Below the pieces are notes generated by a model. The model saw only the letters and a list, made by a program, of their open reading frames with translations. It was not told the origin of the DNA and searched no databases. Source: Kitasatospora kifunensis (lineage in GTDB: Bacteria; Actinomycetota; Actinomycetes; Streptomycetales; Streptomycetaceae). Taken from it: 64,000 nucleotides of DNA. This document shows positions 50,478-60,653 of this stretch, piece after piece. The stretch's first letter is position 1, and each line of letters starts with the position of its first letter. The translations under genes were made by a program, and so were the position numbers. The stretch spans positions 5,518,001 to 5,582,000 of the forward strand of contig NZ_JACHJV010000001.1 in assembly GCF_014203855.1 (NCBI RefSeq), read 5' to 3'.

Positions 50478-51305
50478 TCAGCCGCGCAGTGCCGCCCGCA
50501 GCCGGGCGTCCGGCACCGCGTCCGTCCCGTCGATCGCCACCGCGGTCAGCAGGCGTCGCTCGGCCTCGCCCTGGCCGCCCTCGCAGGCGGCCCCGTCGAC
50601 CTCGCCGTCCCCGCCGCTCCCGCCCGAGCGGCGAGGGCGGCGTAGTTCGGCCAGCACCTCGGCCCCGGCCGGCGCCGCCCATCGGGTATAGGGGTGCACA
50701 TCGACCCGGGCCATCAGCAGGGTCCCGGTGGTGAGGATCAGCGGCAGCGAGAACCAGGCCAGGGTGGCCATGGTGTCGTGTTCGCCCGGCGCGGTCAGGG
50801 TCATCGCCGCGATCAGCAGCACCAGCGAGAGCAGCAGCGCCTGGCGGACCTGACGCACCGCCAGCATCGTGGCCTCCCGGATCGCCACCGGCGTGGCCAG
50901 ACCCGCCAGCGAGAGCCGTGACCCTATCTCGGCCACCGCCGGATGCTCGGTCAGCGCCTCGCGCAACTCGGCCGTGCGGCACTGCCCCTCGGGGCCGATC
51001 TCGGCGATCAAGGCCCGCTCCAGGCGGCTGCGGCCGTGCGGGTCGACCACCGTGGTCCAGCCGGTGTGCGCCAGGTGCAGCCGACCGCGCCCGCTCATCA
51101 GCACCAGCGCGAGGTTCACCACGCGCTCCGGTCCGCCGGCCAGGTAGGCCGTCTCGTACAGCCCGATCGCCACCTGGTCGACTTCCTCCTCCATCGGCAG
51201 TCCGGTCAGACCTGTCACGGAGTCGGCGGCTGCGGCGGCCCGGATCAGGCGCAGGCAGGCGAGAACCGCGACGACGCAGGCCGGGATCAGGAAGAGCAAC
51301 CACAT
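50478..51305 (-). CDS. TIGR04222-domain membrane protein
   Basis: A 275-residue actinobacterial membrane protein with an N-terminal helix (LLFLIPACVVAVLACLRLIR). The domain signature is AIGLYETAYLAGGPERVVNL, followed by LVLMSGRGRLHLAHTGWTTV. Two central helices follow (LLLSLVLLIAAMTLTAP, WFSLPLILTTGTLLMA). Function is unknown. ATG 51305 was preferred because upstream in-frame sequence is not conserved-looking. It lies 82 nt downstream of the sigma-factor gene on the same strand. Confidence 0.75.
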   Translation of the reverse strand: MWLLFLIPACVVAVLACLRLIRAAAAADSVTGLTGLPMEEEVDQVAIGLYETAYLAGGPERVVNLALVLMSGRGRLHLAHTGWTTVVDPHGRSRLERALIAEIGPEGQCRTAELREALTEHPAVAEIGSRLSLAGLATPVAIREATMLAVRQVRQALLLSLVLLIAAMTLTAPGEHDTMATLAWFSLPLILTTGTLLMARVDVHPYTRWAAPAGAEVLAELRRPRRSGGSGGDGEVDGAACEGGQGEAERRLLTAVAIDGTDAVPDARLRAALRG

Positions 51306-51387
51306 GGGCCTTGTTCTAGACCCCCTGGGCATGAGCTGGGAACAAACTGGGGGCACGATATCGAATCGTGACCAGAGTGGATCGCTC

Positions 51388-51948
51388 TCACGCCCGCGCG
51401 CGCAGGTCAGCTCCGGCGCCGACCCTGGGGCCAGGCACCCGAGCGTCGCCGGTCGCCGCGCCCAGCAGGGTCCGGTCCCCGAGGTGTTGGCGCAGTACGG
51501 CCAGCGCGCGCATGCTCTGCGACTTCACCACCGAGTTGCTCAGCCCGAGGATCTCGGCCGTCGCCTCGACACTCTGGTCCTCCCAGTAGCGCAGCAGCAC
51601 GATGGCGCGATCCCGGCGGGGGAGCAGCTCCAGGGCGTCGAGCAGGGTGAGCCGCTCGGCCGTCGAGTCGCCCTGCTCCGCGCGGTCGGGCAGCTGGTCC
51701 ACCGTCAGCTCGCTGCTGCTGCGCAGCCGCTTGTGGTCGAGCAGCGTGTTGAGCAGCACCTTGCGTGCGTAGCTGAAGGGGTCGCTGCTCTGGCGGGCCA
51801 GCCGGTTCCAGGCGAGGTACATCTTGGTCAGGGTGGTCTGGGTCAGGTCCTGGGCCAGGTGCCAGTCTCGGCACATCAGGTAGGCGATCTGCCGCAGCCG
51901 GATCGCGTTCGCCTCGGCGAAAGCGGTGAAGTCGGCTTCGTTGCGCAC
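51388..51948 (-). CDS. SigE-family ECF RNA polymerase sigma factor
   Basis: A two-domain ECF sigma factor (186 residues). Region 2 is AYLMCRDWHLAQDLTQTTLT, with KMYLAWNRLARQSSDPFSYA; region 4 is DALELLPRRDRAIVLLRYWE, with EATAEILGLSNSVVKSQSMR. The short C-terminal tail is rich in Gly and Arg. GTG 51948 has AGGAG 7 nt upstream. The probable anti-sigma gene lies upstream (88 nt) rather than downstream. The regulon is unknown; SigE-family here means the broad TIGR02983 group. Confidence 0.9.
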   Translation of the reverse strand: MRNEADFTAFAEANAIRLRQIAYLMCRDWHLAQDLTQTTLTKMYLAWNRLARQSSDPFSYARKVLLNTLLDHKRLRSSSELTVDQLPDRAEQGDSTAERLTLLDALELLPRRDRAIVLLRYWEDQSVEATAEILGLSNSVVKSQSMRALAVLRQHLGDRTLLGAATGDARVPGPRVGAGADLRARA

Positions 51949-51992
51949 CGTCGGGCTCCTGTCTGGATGAGTGCGGGTCGGGAGCGAGGGAG

Positions 51993-52023
51993 CCGCGGCC
52001 CCGCCTGAGTGGCGGGGTCGCGG
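51993..52023 (-). terminator. Hairpin between the anti-sigma and sigma genes
   Basis: The arms 51993-52005 and 52011-52023 pair at 12 of 13 positions with a 5-nt loop. It suggests the sigma gene has its own promoter or is expressed at a lower level than the upstream gene. Confidence 0.6.
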
Positions 52024-52036
52024 CGGTGACGGTGGA

Positions 52037-52873
52037 TCAGGTGAAGGTGGGCAGGTTCGGGTACTTGGCGTCGGCGGCCTGGACGAAGTCGGCGGCCATC
52101 TGCGTGCTGAGCGCCGGGTTGCTGCCCAGGGCTACCGCCTGCTCCAGGGTCAGGGCCGCGCGTGCGGGCGGATTGGTCTGGGTCACCGGATCCCAGGCCT
52201 TGGCGGTACTGACCTCGATGCTGACCAGGGTGTTGTCCGGGTGTTGCACGGTGACCAACATCGCTTCGACGGAGTTGCCGGGTTGCCGGATGACCGAGTA
52301 CGGCAGCCCCCCGGCGTTCGTGGGGCAGCTGAAGCCGCCGGAGCAGTGCAGCGCTCCCTTCGCTTTGCTGATCATGATCGTGATCATGCCGGTGTCCGGG
52401 GCACTGGTCAGATTGAACCGGACCCCCAGGGAGAGGCTGTTGTCGTTGGTGGCGTAGTTGCCGGCCAGTCCGCCGATCGGCAGCGCATTCAGGGAGGCGG
52501 CCAGCAGGGCGGGGCCGTCGGTCGGCACGGGCGGGCCGTCGGTGCTGTTGCTGCCGCTGTTGCCGCCGCTGCTGGGGATGTCGGTCGGCGAGGTGCTGGG
52601 CGGCGCCGGGTCGGCGGCCGCTGCAACGCGCTCGTGGAGCGCGTTGCCCGGGCCGCCGCCCGCCAGCGGCCCGGCCAGGAGAGCGGCGATGCCGACCACC
52701 GCTGTCACCGAGCCGGCGACCGCGAAGACGGTGCGCCGGCGGCGCGTGCGACGACCGCGCTGGGCGGCCACGGCGACCAGGTCGCCCAGTGGGGGCGGGG
52801 TGAGTGCGGCCAGCTCGGCACTGAGGGTGAAGCGGAACTCGTCGTCGGGGAGTTCGTCGAACTCTTCGTTCAT
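52037..52873 (-). CDS. Single-pass membrane protein, candidate anti-sigma factor
   Basis: This 278-residue protein has a cytoplasmic acidic N-terminus (MNEEFDELPDDEFRFTLSAE), an Arg-rich stop (RRGRRTRRRRTVF), one helix (AVAGSVTAVVGIAALLAGPL) and a Ser/Pro/Gly-rich stalk leading to an extracytoplasmic domain with a Cys pair (LHCSGGFSCPTN). ATG 52873 has AGAGGA about 10 nt upstream. The topology and the adjacent SigE-family gene suggest a cognate membrane anti-sigma factor, but no zinc-binding HxxxCxxC motif is present, so this is inference. Confidence 0.7.
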   Translation of the reverse strand: MNEEFDELPDDEFRFTLSAELAALTPPPLGDLVAVAAQRGRRTRRRRTVFAVAGSVTAVVGIAALLAGPLAGGGPGNALHERVAAAADPAPPSTSPTDIPSSGGNSGSNSTDGPPVPTDGPALLAASLNALPIGGLAGNYATNDNSLSLGVRFNLTSAPDTGMITIMISKAKGALHCSGGFSCPTNAGGLPYSVIRQPGNSVEAMLVTVQHPDNTLVSIEVSTAKAWDPVTQTNPPARAALTLEQAVALGSNPALSTQMAADFVQAADAKYPNLPTFT

Positions 52874-52960
52874 CTCGAATGGTTCCTCTGATGTCACCCG
52901 CACGCCGGCCATGCGGACCCGCTCTGATGCGGGGCTCTGCTCATCAGGACGTGCTGGAGT

Positions 52961-52995
52961 ACTGATCCGGTCGCAGCGCGCGGCACCGGATCAGT
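52961..52995. terminator. Terminator of msrB
   Basis: ACTGATCCGGT (52961-52971) pairs perfectly with ACCGGATCAGT (52985-52995), just after the minus-strand stop. Confidence 0.6.
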
Positions 52996-53006
52996 GTTTC
53001 ACCTCA

Positions 53007-53414
53007 TTAACTATCGGCCGGACGCAGGGTCAGCGAGATGCTGTTGATGCAGTAGCGCTGGTCGGTGGGGGTGGCGTAGCCCTCGCCCTCGAAGACGTGG
53101 CCCAGGTGGCCGCCGCAGCGCGCGCAGCGGACCTCCACCCGGCGCATGCCGAGGGTGGTGTCCTCGATGTACTCGACCCGGTCCTCGGCCAGCGGCGCGT
53201 AGTAGGAGGGCCAGCCGCAGTGGCTCTCGAACTTGGTGTCGGAGCTGAACAGTTCGCTCCCACAGGCCCGGCAGCTGTACACGCCCACCGTCTTGGTGTC
53301 GGTGTACTCGCCGACGAACGGGCGCTCCGTCCCGGCCTCGCGCAGCACGTGGTACTCCGCAGGGCTGAGCTGGGCGCGCCACTCAGCGTCGGACTTCTCG
53401 ATCTCGTAGCTCAT
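53007..53414 (-). CDS. msrB: Peptide-methionine (R)-S-oxide reductase
   Basis: This cytoplasmic repair enzyme (135 residues) reduces methionine-R-sulfoxide in proteins. The catalytic Cys122 is in RYCINS; Cys66 (SHCGWPSYY) is the likely resolving residue. The structural zinc is held by Cys48, Cys51, Cys97 and Cys100 (CRAC and CARC). GGAGG sits upstream of ATG 53414. The murC gene ends 32 nt upstream on the same strand, so co-transcription is likely. Confidence 0.96.
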   Translation of the reverse strand: MSYEIEKSDAEWRAQLSPAEYHVLREAGTERPFVGEYTDTKTVGVYSCRACGSELFSSDTKFESHCGWPSYYAPLAEDRVEYIEDTTLGMRRVEVRCARCGGHLGHVFEGEGYATPTDQRYCINSISLTLRPADS

Positions 53415-53446
53415 GCCAACCTCCGTGGGACCGCAACCGGCACTGC

Positions 53447-54844
53447 TTAGACCGCAACAGCGGCGAGCCGGGAAAGAATTTCCGGTCCCAGATTGGTGAC
53501 GTCGCCCGCGCCCATGGTGAGCACCAGATCCCCCGGCGCGGCCAGTTGCGCCACCAGCGCGGGCGCGGCGGCGAACTCGTGCTCGGCGGTGACCTCGGCG
53601 CCCGCGCGGCGGGCCGCGTCGATGATCAACTCGCTGGTCACGCCCGGGATCGGGTCCTCGCGGGCCGGGTAGATGTCCAGCACCACCGAGGCGTCGGCCA
53701 GCGCCAGCGCCTGCCCCATCTCCTCGGCCAGCTGCTGGGTGCGGCTGAACAGGTGCGGCTGGAAGACCACCAGTACCCGCCCGGCACTCGCCTCCCGGAT
53801 CGCCTCCAGGTCGGCGGCCATCTCGGTGGGGTGGTGCGCGTAGGAGTCGATCACCTGCACGCCGTTGGCCTCGCCCTTGAGCTGCAGGCGCCGGCGCACA
53901 CCGGTGTACGAGCCGAGCGCCTTGGCCAGCTGGTCCGCCGGGATGCCGAGCGCGACGCCGGCCGCCAGCGCGGCGACCGCGTTGTGCGCGTAGTGCCGCC
54001 CGGGGACCGAGACGGTGAAGGTCAGCGGGGCGCCGTCCAGTTCGACGTTCACCTCGCTGGTCATGCCGTGCGCCACCACCGAGAGCACCCGGACGGTGGC
54101 GTCGGCGGCCGCGCCGACGGTGACCACCCGCAGACCCTCGCGCCCCGCCACCTTGGCGGTCAGCTCGCGGGCGCCGGGGTGGTCGGCGGAGACCACCAGG
54201 GTGCCGCCGGGCTGGACGCGGTGCACGAAGGTCTCGAAGGAGTCGTAGATCTCGTCCATCGAGGCGTAGTTGGCGTGGTGGTCGAGCTCCACATTGAGGA
54301 TGATCGCCACCTCGGGGGCGTACTTGTGGAAGCTGCGGTCGCTCTCGTCCGCCTCGGCCACGAAGATCTCGCCCGCGCCGTGGTGCGCGTTGCTGCCGGG
54401 GCCGTCCAGGTCGCCGCCGATCGCGTAGGAGGGGTCCAGGCCCAGGGTGTCGAGCGCGACGGCCAGCATGCTGGTCGTGGTGGTCTTGCCGTGTGTGCCG
54501 GCCACCGCCAGCGCGCGTCGGCCGCCCATCAGCGCGGCGAGCGCGTCCGAGCGGTGCACCACCGGGATGCCGCGCTCGTGGGCGGCGACCAGCTCCGGGT
54601 TGTCGGCGCGGATCGCGCTGGAGACCACGATGCTGCTGGCGCCGGCCGGCACGTTCGCGGCGGCGTGGCCGACCTTGACGGCCGCGCCCAGCTCGCGCAG
54701 CGCCTGCACGGTCTCGGACTCCTTGGCGTCGCTGCCCGAGACCTTGGCGCCGCGGACCGCGAGGATCTTCGCCAGACCGGACATGCCGGCCCCGCCGATG
54801 CCGATGAAGTGCGGGGCGTGCAGGTCGTGGGCGGCGTCGTTCAA
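53447..54844 (-). CDS. murC: UDP-N-acetylmuramate--L-alanine ligase
   Basis: MurC (465 residues) adds L-Ala to UDP-MurNAc in cytoplasmic peptidoglycan synthesis. The N-terminal Rossmann motif is HFIGIGGAGMSGLAKILA, the ATP loop is VAGTHGKTTTTSML, and the central region shows EADESDRSFHKYAPEVAI and ILNVELDHHANY. The C-terminal domain has DSYAHHPTEMAADL. TTG 54844 was preferred because GGAGAA lies 7 nt upstream and the sequence then starts LNDAAHDLHAPHFIG; longer in-frame starts would read through the structured leader. The 74-nt leader RNA (54870-54943) lies just before the ribosome site. Confidence 0.95.
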   Translation of the reverse strand: MNDAAHDLHAPHFIGIGGAGMSGLAKILAVRGAKVSGSDAKESETVQALRELGAAVKVGHAAANVPAGASSIVVSSAIRADNPELVAAHERGIPVVHRSDALAALMGGRRALAVAGTHGKTTTTSMLAVALDTLGLDPSYAIGGDLDGPGSNAHHGAGEIFVAEADESDRSFHKYAPEVAIILNVELDHHANYASMDEIYDSFETFVHRVQPGGTLVVSADHPGARELTAKVAGREGLRVVTVGAAADATVRVLSVVAHGMTSEVNVELDGAPLTFTVSVPGRHYAHNAVAALAAGVALGIPADQLAKALGSYTGVRRRLQLKGEANGVQVIDSYAHHPTEMAADLEAIREASAGRVLVVFQPHLFSRTQQLAEEMGQALALADASVVLDIYPAREDPIPGVTSELIIDAARRAGAEVTAEHEFAAAPALVAQLAAPGDLVLTMGAGDVTNLGPEILSRLAAVAV

Positions 54845-54869
54845 GGGAGTTCTCCGTAGCTGGGAAGGC

Positions 54870-54943
54870 GAATCGTCCTCGCGGAGCCCGGGGTCGAACT
54901 CCGGGACCGCCCAGGTGGCGACCTGGGACCGCAAGGACGATTC
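54870..54943 (-). ncRNA. Predicted three-way-junction leader RNA of murC
   Basis: On the minus strand 54943-54929 pairs with 54884-54870 (15 bp, one G-U). Inside it are two hairpins: 54927-54921 with 54916-54910 (7 bp, 4-nt loop) and 54905-54901 with 54891-54887 (5 bp, 9-nt loop). Only 1-4 unpaired bases lie at each junction. It ends about 14 nt before the murC ribosome site. I know no named RNA family that it fits; it is a structure prediction only. Confidence 0.6.
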
Positions 54944-54972
54944 TGCACCACGTTGGTGCGGGGTCGGTCGGT

Positions 54973-55431
54973 CTAGGCCTCGCTGGCGAAGAGCTTGAGC
55001 ACCGGGACGCCGACCTTGTGCCGGGCCTTGGAGGCCCAGTCGCGGTGGAAGAACTCCTCGACGAAGTGCGGGGCGGTGAGTACCAGCACCTCGTCCGCCG
55101 AGGCCTCCTCGACCACCGAACGCAGGTTGTCCAGCGGGTCCGTCTCCACCACCCGGCCGACCGCTTCGGCGCCGGCCTCGCGCAGGTGCCGCAGGCTGTG
55201 CTCCAGTGACTCGGCCGCCACGGCCGGGCCGTTCGCCTCCTCGTGCTCGTGCACGACCTTGTCGAGGTGTCCGAGGGCCACGTCGTCAAGGGCGCGGAGC
55301 AGCTCGTCCTGCTTGCCGCGGGGTTGCATCAGGACGATGAAGGAGACCTTCTCCTCGCCGTGGAGTGTGGTGACCAGCTCCACGTCGGCGTCGGAGAGTG
55401 CTTTTTCGATCATCAGTACGGTCTTGAACAC
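54973..55431 (-). CDS. Conserved actinobacterial protein of unknown function
   Basis: This 152-residue soluble protein (FKTVLMIEKALSDADVELVT at the start) resembles small conserved proteins next to murC in streptomycetes, to my recollection; I do not know a function. The N-terminal half alternates strands and helices, followed by an acidic helix (DKVVHEHEEANGPAVAAESL) and ADEVLVLTAPHFVEEFFHRD. GTG 55431 has AGGGA about 7 nt upstream. The 128-nt gap to murC holds the leader RNA and a 6-bp hairpin (54945-54959) that may be a terminator. Confidence 0.7.
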   Translation of the reverse strand: MFKTVLMIEKALSDADVELVTTLHGEEKVSFIVLMQPRGKQDELLRALDDVALGHLDKVVHEHEEANGPAVAAESLEHSLRHLREAGAEAVGRVVETDPLDNLRSVVEEASADEVLVLTAPHFVEEFFHRDWASKARHKVGVPVLKLFASEA

Positions 55432-55605
55432 AAGAGTCCCTTCCGTGTTGCAGGCCCCCGGGGTCCGGTGTCCCCTCCCATAGTGCCCGGAGGAAGCTTT
55501 CCTCACGCGGCGCACGTGGCACTCGCGCCACGGGGGAGTGATCGCCGAACCGGGCCGCTGACGTGGGGTGCTCCCGGCGGCGGGCCAGCGGGTGATCCAG
55601 GACGG

Positions 55606-56409
55606 TTACTCGGGGGTACGGCAGTAGCGGGTGAAGAGGAATCCTTTCTGCTCGATCAATGAGACCAGCCGCATCCGCTGCGCGTCTGCCATGTGTGCGC
55701 CATGCATGATCCGTGGCGCCTCGCCCGCGGCCAGCAGCGGAGCCAGTGACAGGCACAGCTCGTCCAGCAGGCCCTCGGCGGCCAGCTGGCCCAGCAGGCG
55801 CGGGCCGCCCTCGGTGAGCTGGCGGGTCCAGCCCCTGGCGGTCAGTGCGGCCTGCGCCGCCACCAGGTCGACCGAGCCGTGGCCGACCGTGATCAGGTCG
55901 GCCACCTCGGCGACGGCGGCCCGCGCCGCGGCGGGCGCGTCCTCGGGGGCGATCACCACGGTGCGCACCAGCGGCTCGGTGAAGAGCGGGGCGCTCAGGT
56001 CGAGCGTCAGGCTCCGGCTGACCACCGCGATGACCGGAGCCGGCGTCTGGCCCGCGGCCGCGCGGGCGGCCGCGAACTCGGCCCGCGCCCTGGCCGGGCG
56101 GTAGCCCTCGGCGCGCACCGTCTCGGCGCCCACCAGCACCACGTCGCTCAGCGCCCGCAGGACGCCGAAGATCCGCTTGTCGGCCTCGCTGGAGAGACCC
56201 TCGGAGAGCCCGGCCAGCCGGGCCGCTCCGTCCAGCGAGCCGACCATGTTGGCACGCAGCCAAGGCCGTCCCGAGGTCACCGATTCGGGGTAGGCGTAGA
56301 CCTCGGCCAGGGCTGCCAAGGAGCTGAGATCGGCTTCGGTCCCGGACGGGGGGGCCGTGGACTCGGCGGGCCCGGCGGGGGAGTGTGACGGACGGATCAG
56401 CTGGCGCAT
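55606..56409 (-). CDS. RibD C-terminal-domain reductase (pyrimidine reductase family)
   Basis: This 267-residue protein consists of the dihydrofolate-reductase-like domain of RibD, which in riboflavin synthesis reduces the ribosyl side chain with NADPH. The family signatures are RANMVGSLDGAARL, LVGAETVRAEGYRPARA, and the closing TEGGPRLLGQLAAEGLLDEL. There is no deaminase domain, and it is not near other rib genes, so the true substrate is uncertain. ATG 56409 and the divergent zapE start are only 37 bp apart. Confidence 0.85.
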   Translation of the reverse strand: MRQLIRPSHSPAGPAESTAPPSGTEADLSSLAALAEVYAYPESVTSGRPWLRANMVGSLDGAARLAGLSEGLSSEADKRIFGVLRALSDVVLVGAETVRAEGYRPARARAEFAAARAAAGQTPAPVIAVVSRSLTLDLSAPLFTEPLVRTVVIAPEDAPAAARAAVAEVADLITVGHGSVDLVAAQAALTARGWTRQLTEGGPRLLGQLAAEGLLDELCLSLAPLLAAGEAPRIMHGAHMADAQRMRLVSLIEQKGFLFTRYCRTPE

Positions 56410-56446
56410 GCGAGGCAGTCTTCCACGGCCAGTAGGCTTTATTACC

Positions 56447-57508
56447 GTGTCCGCAGCCTCCCACCCTGATGCCATAGCGACCGGTACGGTCACCGGTGCC
56501 CCCATCGCGCTGACCGAGCGCCGCCCGGTGGTCCCGGCGCAGCGGCTGGTCGCGGAGATGGTCCCGCCGCCGCGGTTCGCCGGTGTCAGCTTCGGCTCCT
56601 ACCTGCCGGACCCCACCCAGCCCAGCCAGATCGAGGCGGTGCGGGTGCTGGAGGAGTTCGCGGTCGGCCTGAACGCCACCACGGCCCCCAAGCGCGGCTG
56701 GTTCCGCAAGGCGGCGGCGCCCACCGGGCCTGCCGGGGTCTACCTGGACGGCGGCTACGGCGTGGGCAAGACCCACCTGCTGGCCTCGCTCTGGCACGCG
56801 GCGCCGGGCCCCAAGGCGTTCGGCACCTTCGTGGAGCTGACCAACCTGGTGGGCGCGCTGGGCTTCCAGCAGGCGGTGCAGACGCTCTCCGGCCACAAGC
56901 TGCTCTGCATCGACGAGTTCGAGCTGGACGACCCGGGCGACACCGTGCTGGTCTCCACCCTGCTCTCCCGCCTGGTGGAGGCCGGGGTCAAGCTGGCCGC
57001 CACCTCCAACACGCTGCCCGAGAAGCTCGGCGAGGGCCGGTTCGCGGCCACCGACTTCCTGCGTGAGATCCAGGGGCTCTCCGCGCACTTCCGCCCGCTG
57101 CGGATCGACGGCCAGGACTACCGCCACCGTGGGCTGCCGGCCGCCCCGCCGCCGTACACCGACGTACAGGTGGCCGAGCGCGCCGCCGACACCCCGGGCG
57201 CCGCGCTGGACGACTTCGCCGACCTGCTCGGGCACCTCTCGGCGGTCCACCCCAGCCGGTACGGCGCGCTGCTGGACGACGTGCACGCGGTCTTCCTGCG
57301 CGGGGTCTGCCCGGTGACCGACCAGTCCACCGCGCTGCGCCTGGTGGTGCTGGCCGACCGGATGTACGACCGGGAGCTGCCGATCACGGCCTCGGGCATC
57401 CCGTTCGACCAGGTCTTCTCCGAGGAGATGCTGGTCGGCGGCTACCGCAAGAAGTACCTGCGGGCGATCTCCCGCCTGGTGGCCCTGGCCCGGGACTCCG
57501 CGCGATAG
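56447..57508 (+). CDS. zapE: Cell-division ATPase ZapE (AFG1-like)
   Basis: A 353-residue AAA-type ATPase. Walker A is LDGGYGVGKTHL, Walker B is LLCIDEFELDDPGD, the sensor region is KLAATSNTLPEKLGEGRF. The C-terminal block ERAADTPGAALDDFADLLG, with MYDRELPITASG, is typical of the AFG1/ZapE family. In other bacteria it acts at the division ring. GTG 56447 sits only about 7 bp after a TAGGCT hexamer, so the transcript may be leaderless; no ribosome site is seen. It is followed 36 nt later by uvrB. Confidence 0.9.
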   Translation: MSAASHPDAIATGTVTGAPIALTERRPVVPAQRLVAEMVPPPRFAGVSFGSYLPDPTQPSQIEAVRVLEEFAVGLNATTAPKRGWFRKAAAPTGPAGVYLDGGYGVGKTHLLASLWHAAPGPKAFGTFVELTNLVGALGFQQAVQTLSGHKLLCIDEFELDDPGDTVLVSTLLSRLVEAGVKLAATSNTLPEKLGEGRFAATDFLREIQGLSAHFRPLRIDGQDYRHRGLPAAPPPYTDVQVAERAADTPGAALDDFADLLGHLSAVHPSRYGALLDDVHAVFLRGVCPVTDQSTALRLVVLADRMYDRELPITASGIPFDQVFSEEMLVGGYRKKYLRAISRLVALARDSAR

Positions 57509-57544
57509 CCACTGCTTGTCGGTGCCGGGTCGTACGGTGGTCTC

Positions 57545-59635
<2,091 letters not shown>

Positions 59636-59649
59636 CGTGCCCCTTGACG

Positions 59650-59684
59650 CCTGGGGGGCGCCCCTGGTGGGGGCGTGCCCCAGG
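59650..59684 (+). terminator. Terminator of uvrB
   Basis: CCTGGGG (59650-59656) pairs with CCCCAGG (59678-59684), with an inner CGCCCC/GGGGCG stem and small bulges. Confidence 0.7.
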
Positions 59685-59816
59685 CCCTAGGGTTGCAGGC
59701 GACGTATCCAGGCGGACAAGCAGCCCGGGGGGCCTCAGCCGGGGGACGGCAGCGGGGTGATCCGACGCTGGTCCGCGCGCGAATCGCGCGCGGGCCGAGA
59801 TGAAGGGGAGGACACC

Positions 59817-60398
59817 GTGTCGGTGAATCTGATCAAGGGCCAGCAGGTGAGCCTGCGCAAGGTCAGCGGCGAATCGCTGAGCGTGGTCCGGATGGGCCTG
59901 GGGTGGCGGGCGGCGCCCAAGCGAGGCCTGTTCGGCAGCCGCAGTCGACAGATCGATCTGGACGCCTCGGCCCTGCTGTACGCCGAGCACACCCCCGCCG
60001 ACGTGGTCTTCTTCCAGCAGCTGGTGAGCAAGGACGGTTCGGTGCGGCACACCGGGGACAACCTGGTCGGCGGCGCGGGCGCGGGCGGCGACGACGAGTC
60101 GATCGTGGTGGACCTGACCCGGATCCCGGCCCAGATCACCCAGGTGGTCTTCACCGTCAGCTCGTACACCGGCCAGACCTTCGCCGAGGTGCGGCAGGCG
60201 CACTGTCGGCTGATCGACGAGGCCAACGGCCAGGAGCTGGCTCGTTACGAGCTGACCGGCGGCGGCGCGCACACCGGCCAGATCATGGCCAAGGTGTTCC
60301 GCGACCCGGCCGGCGGTTGGGGGATGCAGGCGATCGGTGCCCCGGCCCGGGCCCGGACCTTCCAGGACCTGCTGCCGGCGATCGAGCCGTTCCTGTGA
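59817..60398 (+). CDS. TerD-family calcium-binding stress protein
   Basis: A 193-residue protein of the TerD/CABP family (VNLIKGQQVSLRKVSGE at the start). Calcium-ligand segments are IDLDASALLY and GAGGDDESIVVDL; the family end block is AIEPFL. TerD proteins respond to tellurite, oxidative and morphogenetic stress, in streptomycetes in many paralogues. GTG 59817 has GGGGAGG 5 nt upstream. The TerC-family gene follows 255 bp later behind a predicted riboswitch. Confidence 0.9.
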   Translation: MSVNLIKGQQVSLRKVSGESLSVVRMGLGWRAAPKRGLFGSRSRQIDLDASALLYAEHTPADVVFFQQLVSKDGSVRHTGDNLVGGAGAGGDDESIVVDLTRIPAQITQVVFTVSSYTGQTFAEVRQAHCRLIDEANGQELARYELTGGGAHTGQIMAKVFRDPAGGWGMQAIGAPARARTFQDLLPAIEPFL

Positions 60399-60494
60399 CG
60401 GGACCCCGGAGGTAACAGGCCCTGGAGGTAACAGTCCCCGAGAGGGTCCTTTACCTTCTCTTGGCATTGGCTGTTACTCTTCTTGGAACGGAGG

Positions 60495-60600
60495 GGAGTA
60501 TTCCCCCTACGGTGTTCCCGTCATCACGGCGGCCGCGGATCGGCCTGCCCGGGGGCATCGGTCCTCGCAGTGCCGGCCGCAGCCCCGCTCGCCGGCCGCC
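60495..60600 (+). promoter_or_regulatory. Probable Mn2+ riboswitch (yybP-ykoY type) upstream of terC
   Basis: The leader carries GGGGAGTATTCCCCC followed by CGTCATCACGGCGG, the GGGGAGUA-type hallmark of the yybP-ykoY family, which often controls TerC/Alx-family genes in response to manganese. Boundaries are approximate; I recognised the motif by eye. Confidence 0.5.
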
Positions 60601-60653
60601 GCGCAGGACGGAAGAGACCTCCGGCAGACGACGGATGCCGGAGGACCAGCTCC

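Noticed and set aside
54870..54943. tRNA gene in the murC leader
   Set aside because: One loop resembles a T-arm, but only three helices exist, with a 15-bp outer stem and no anticodon arm or CCA context.
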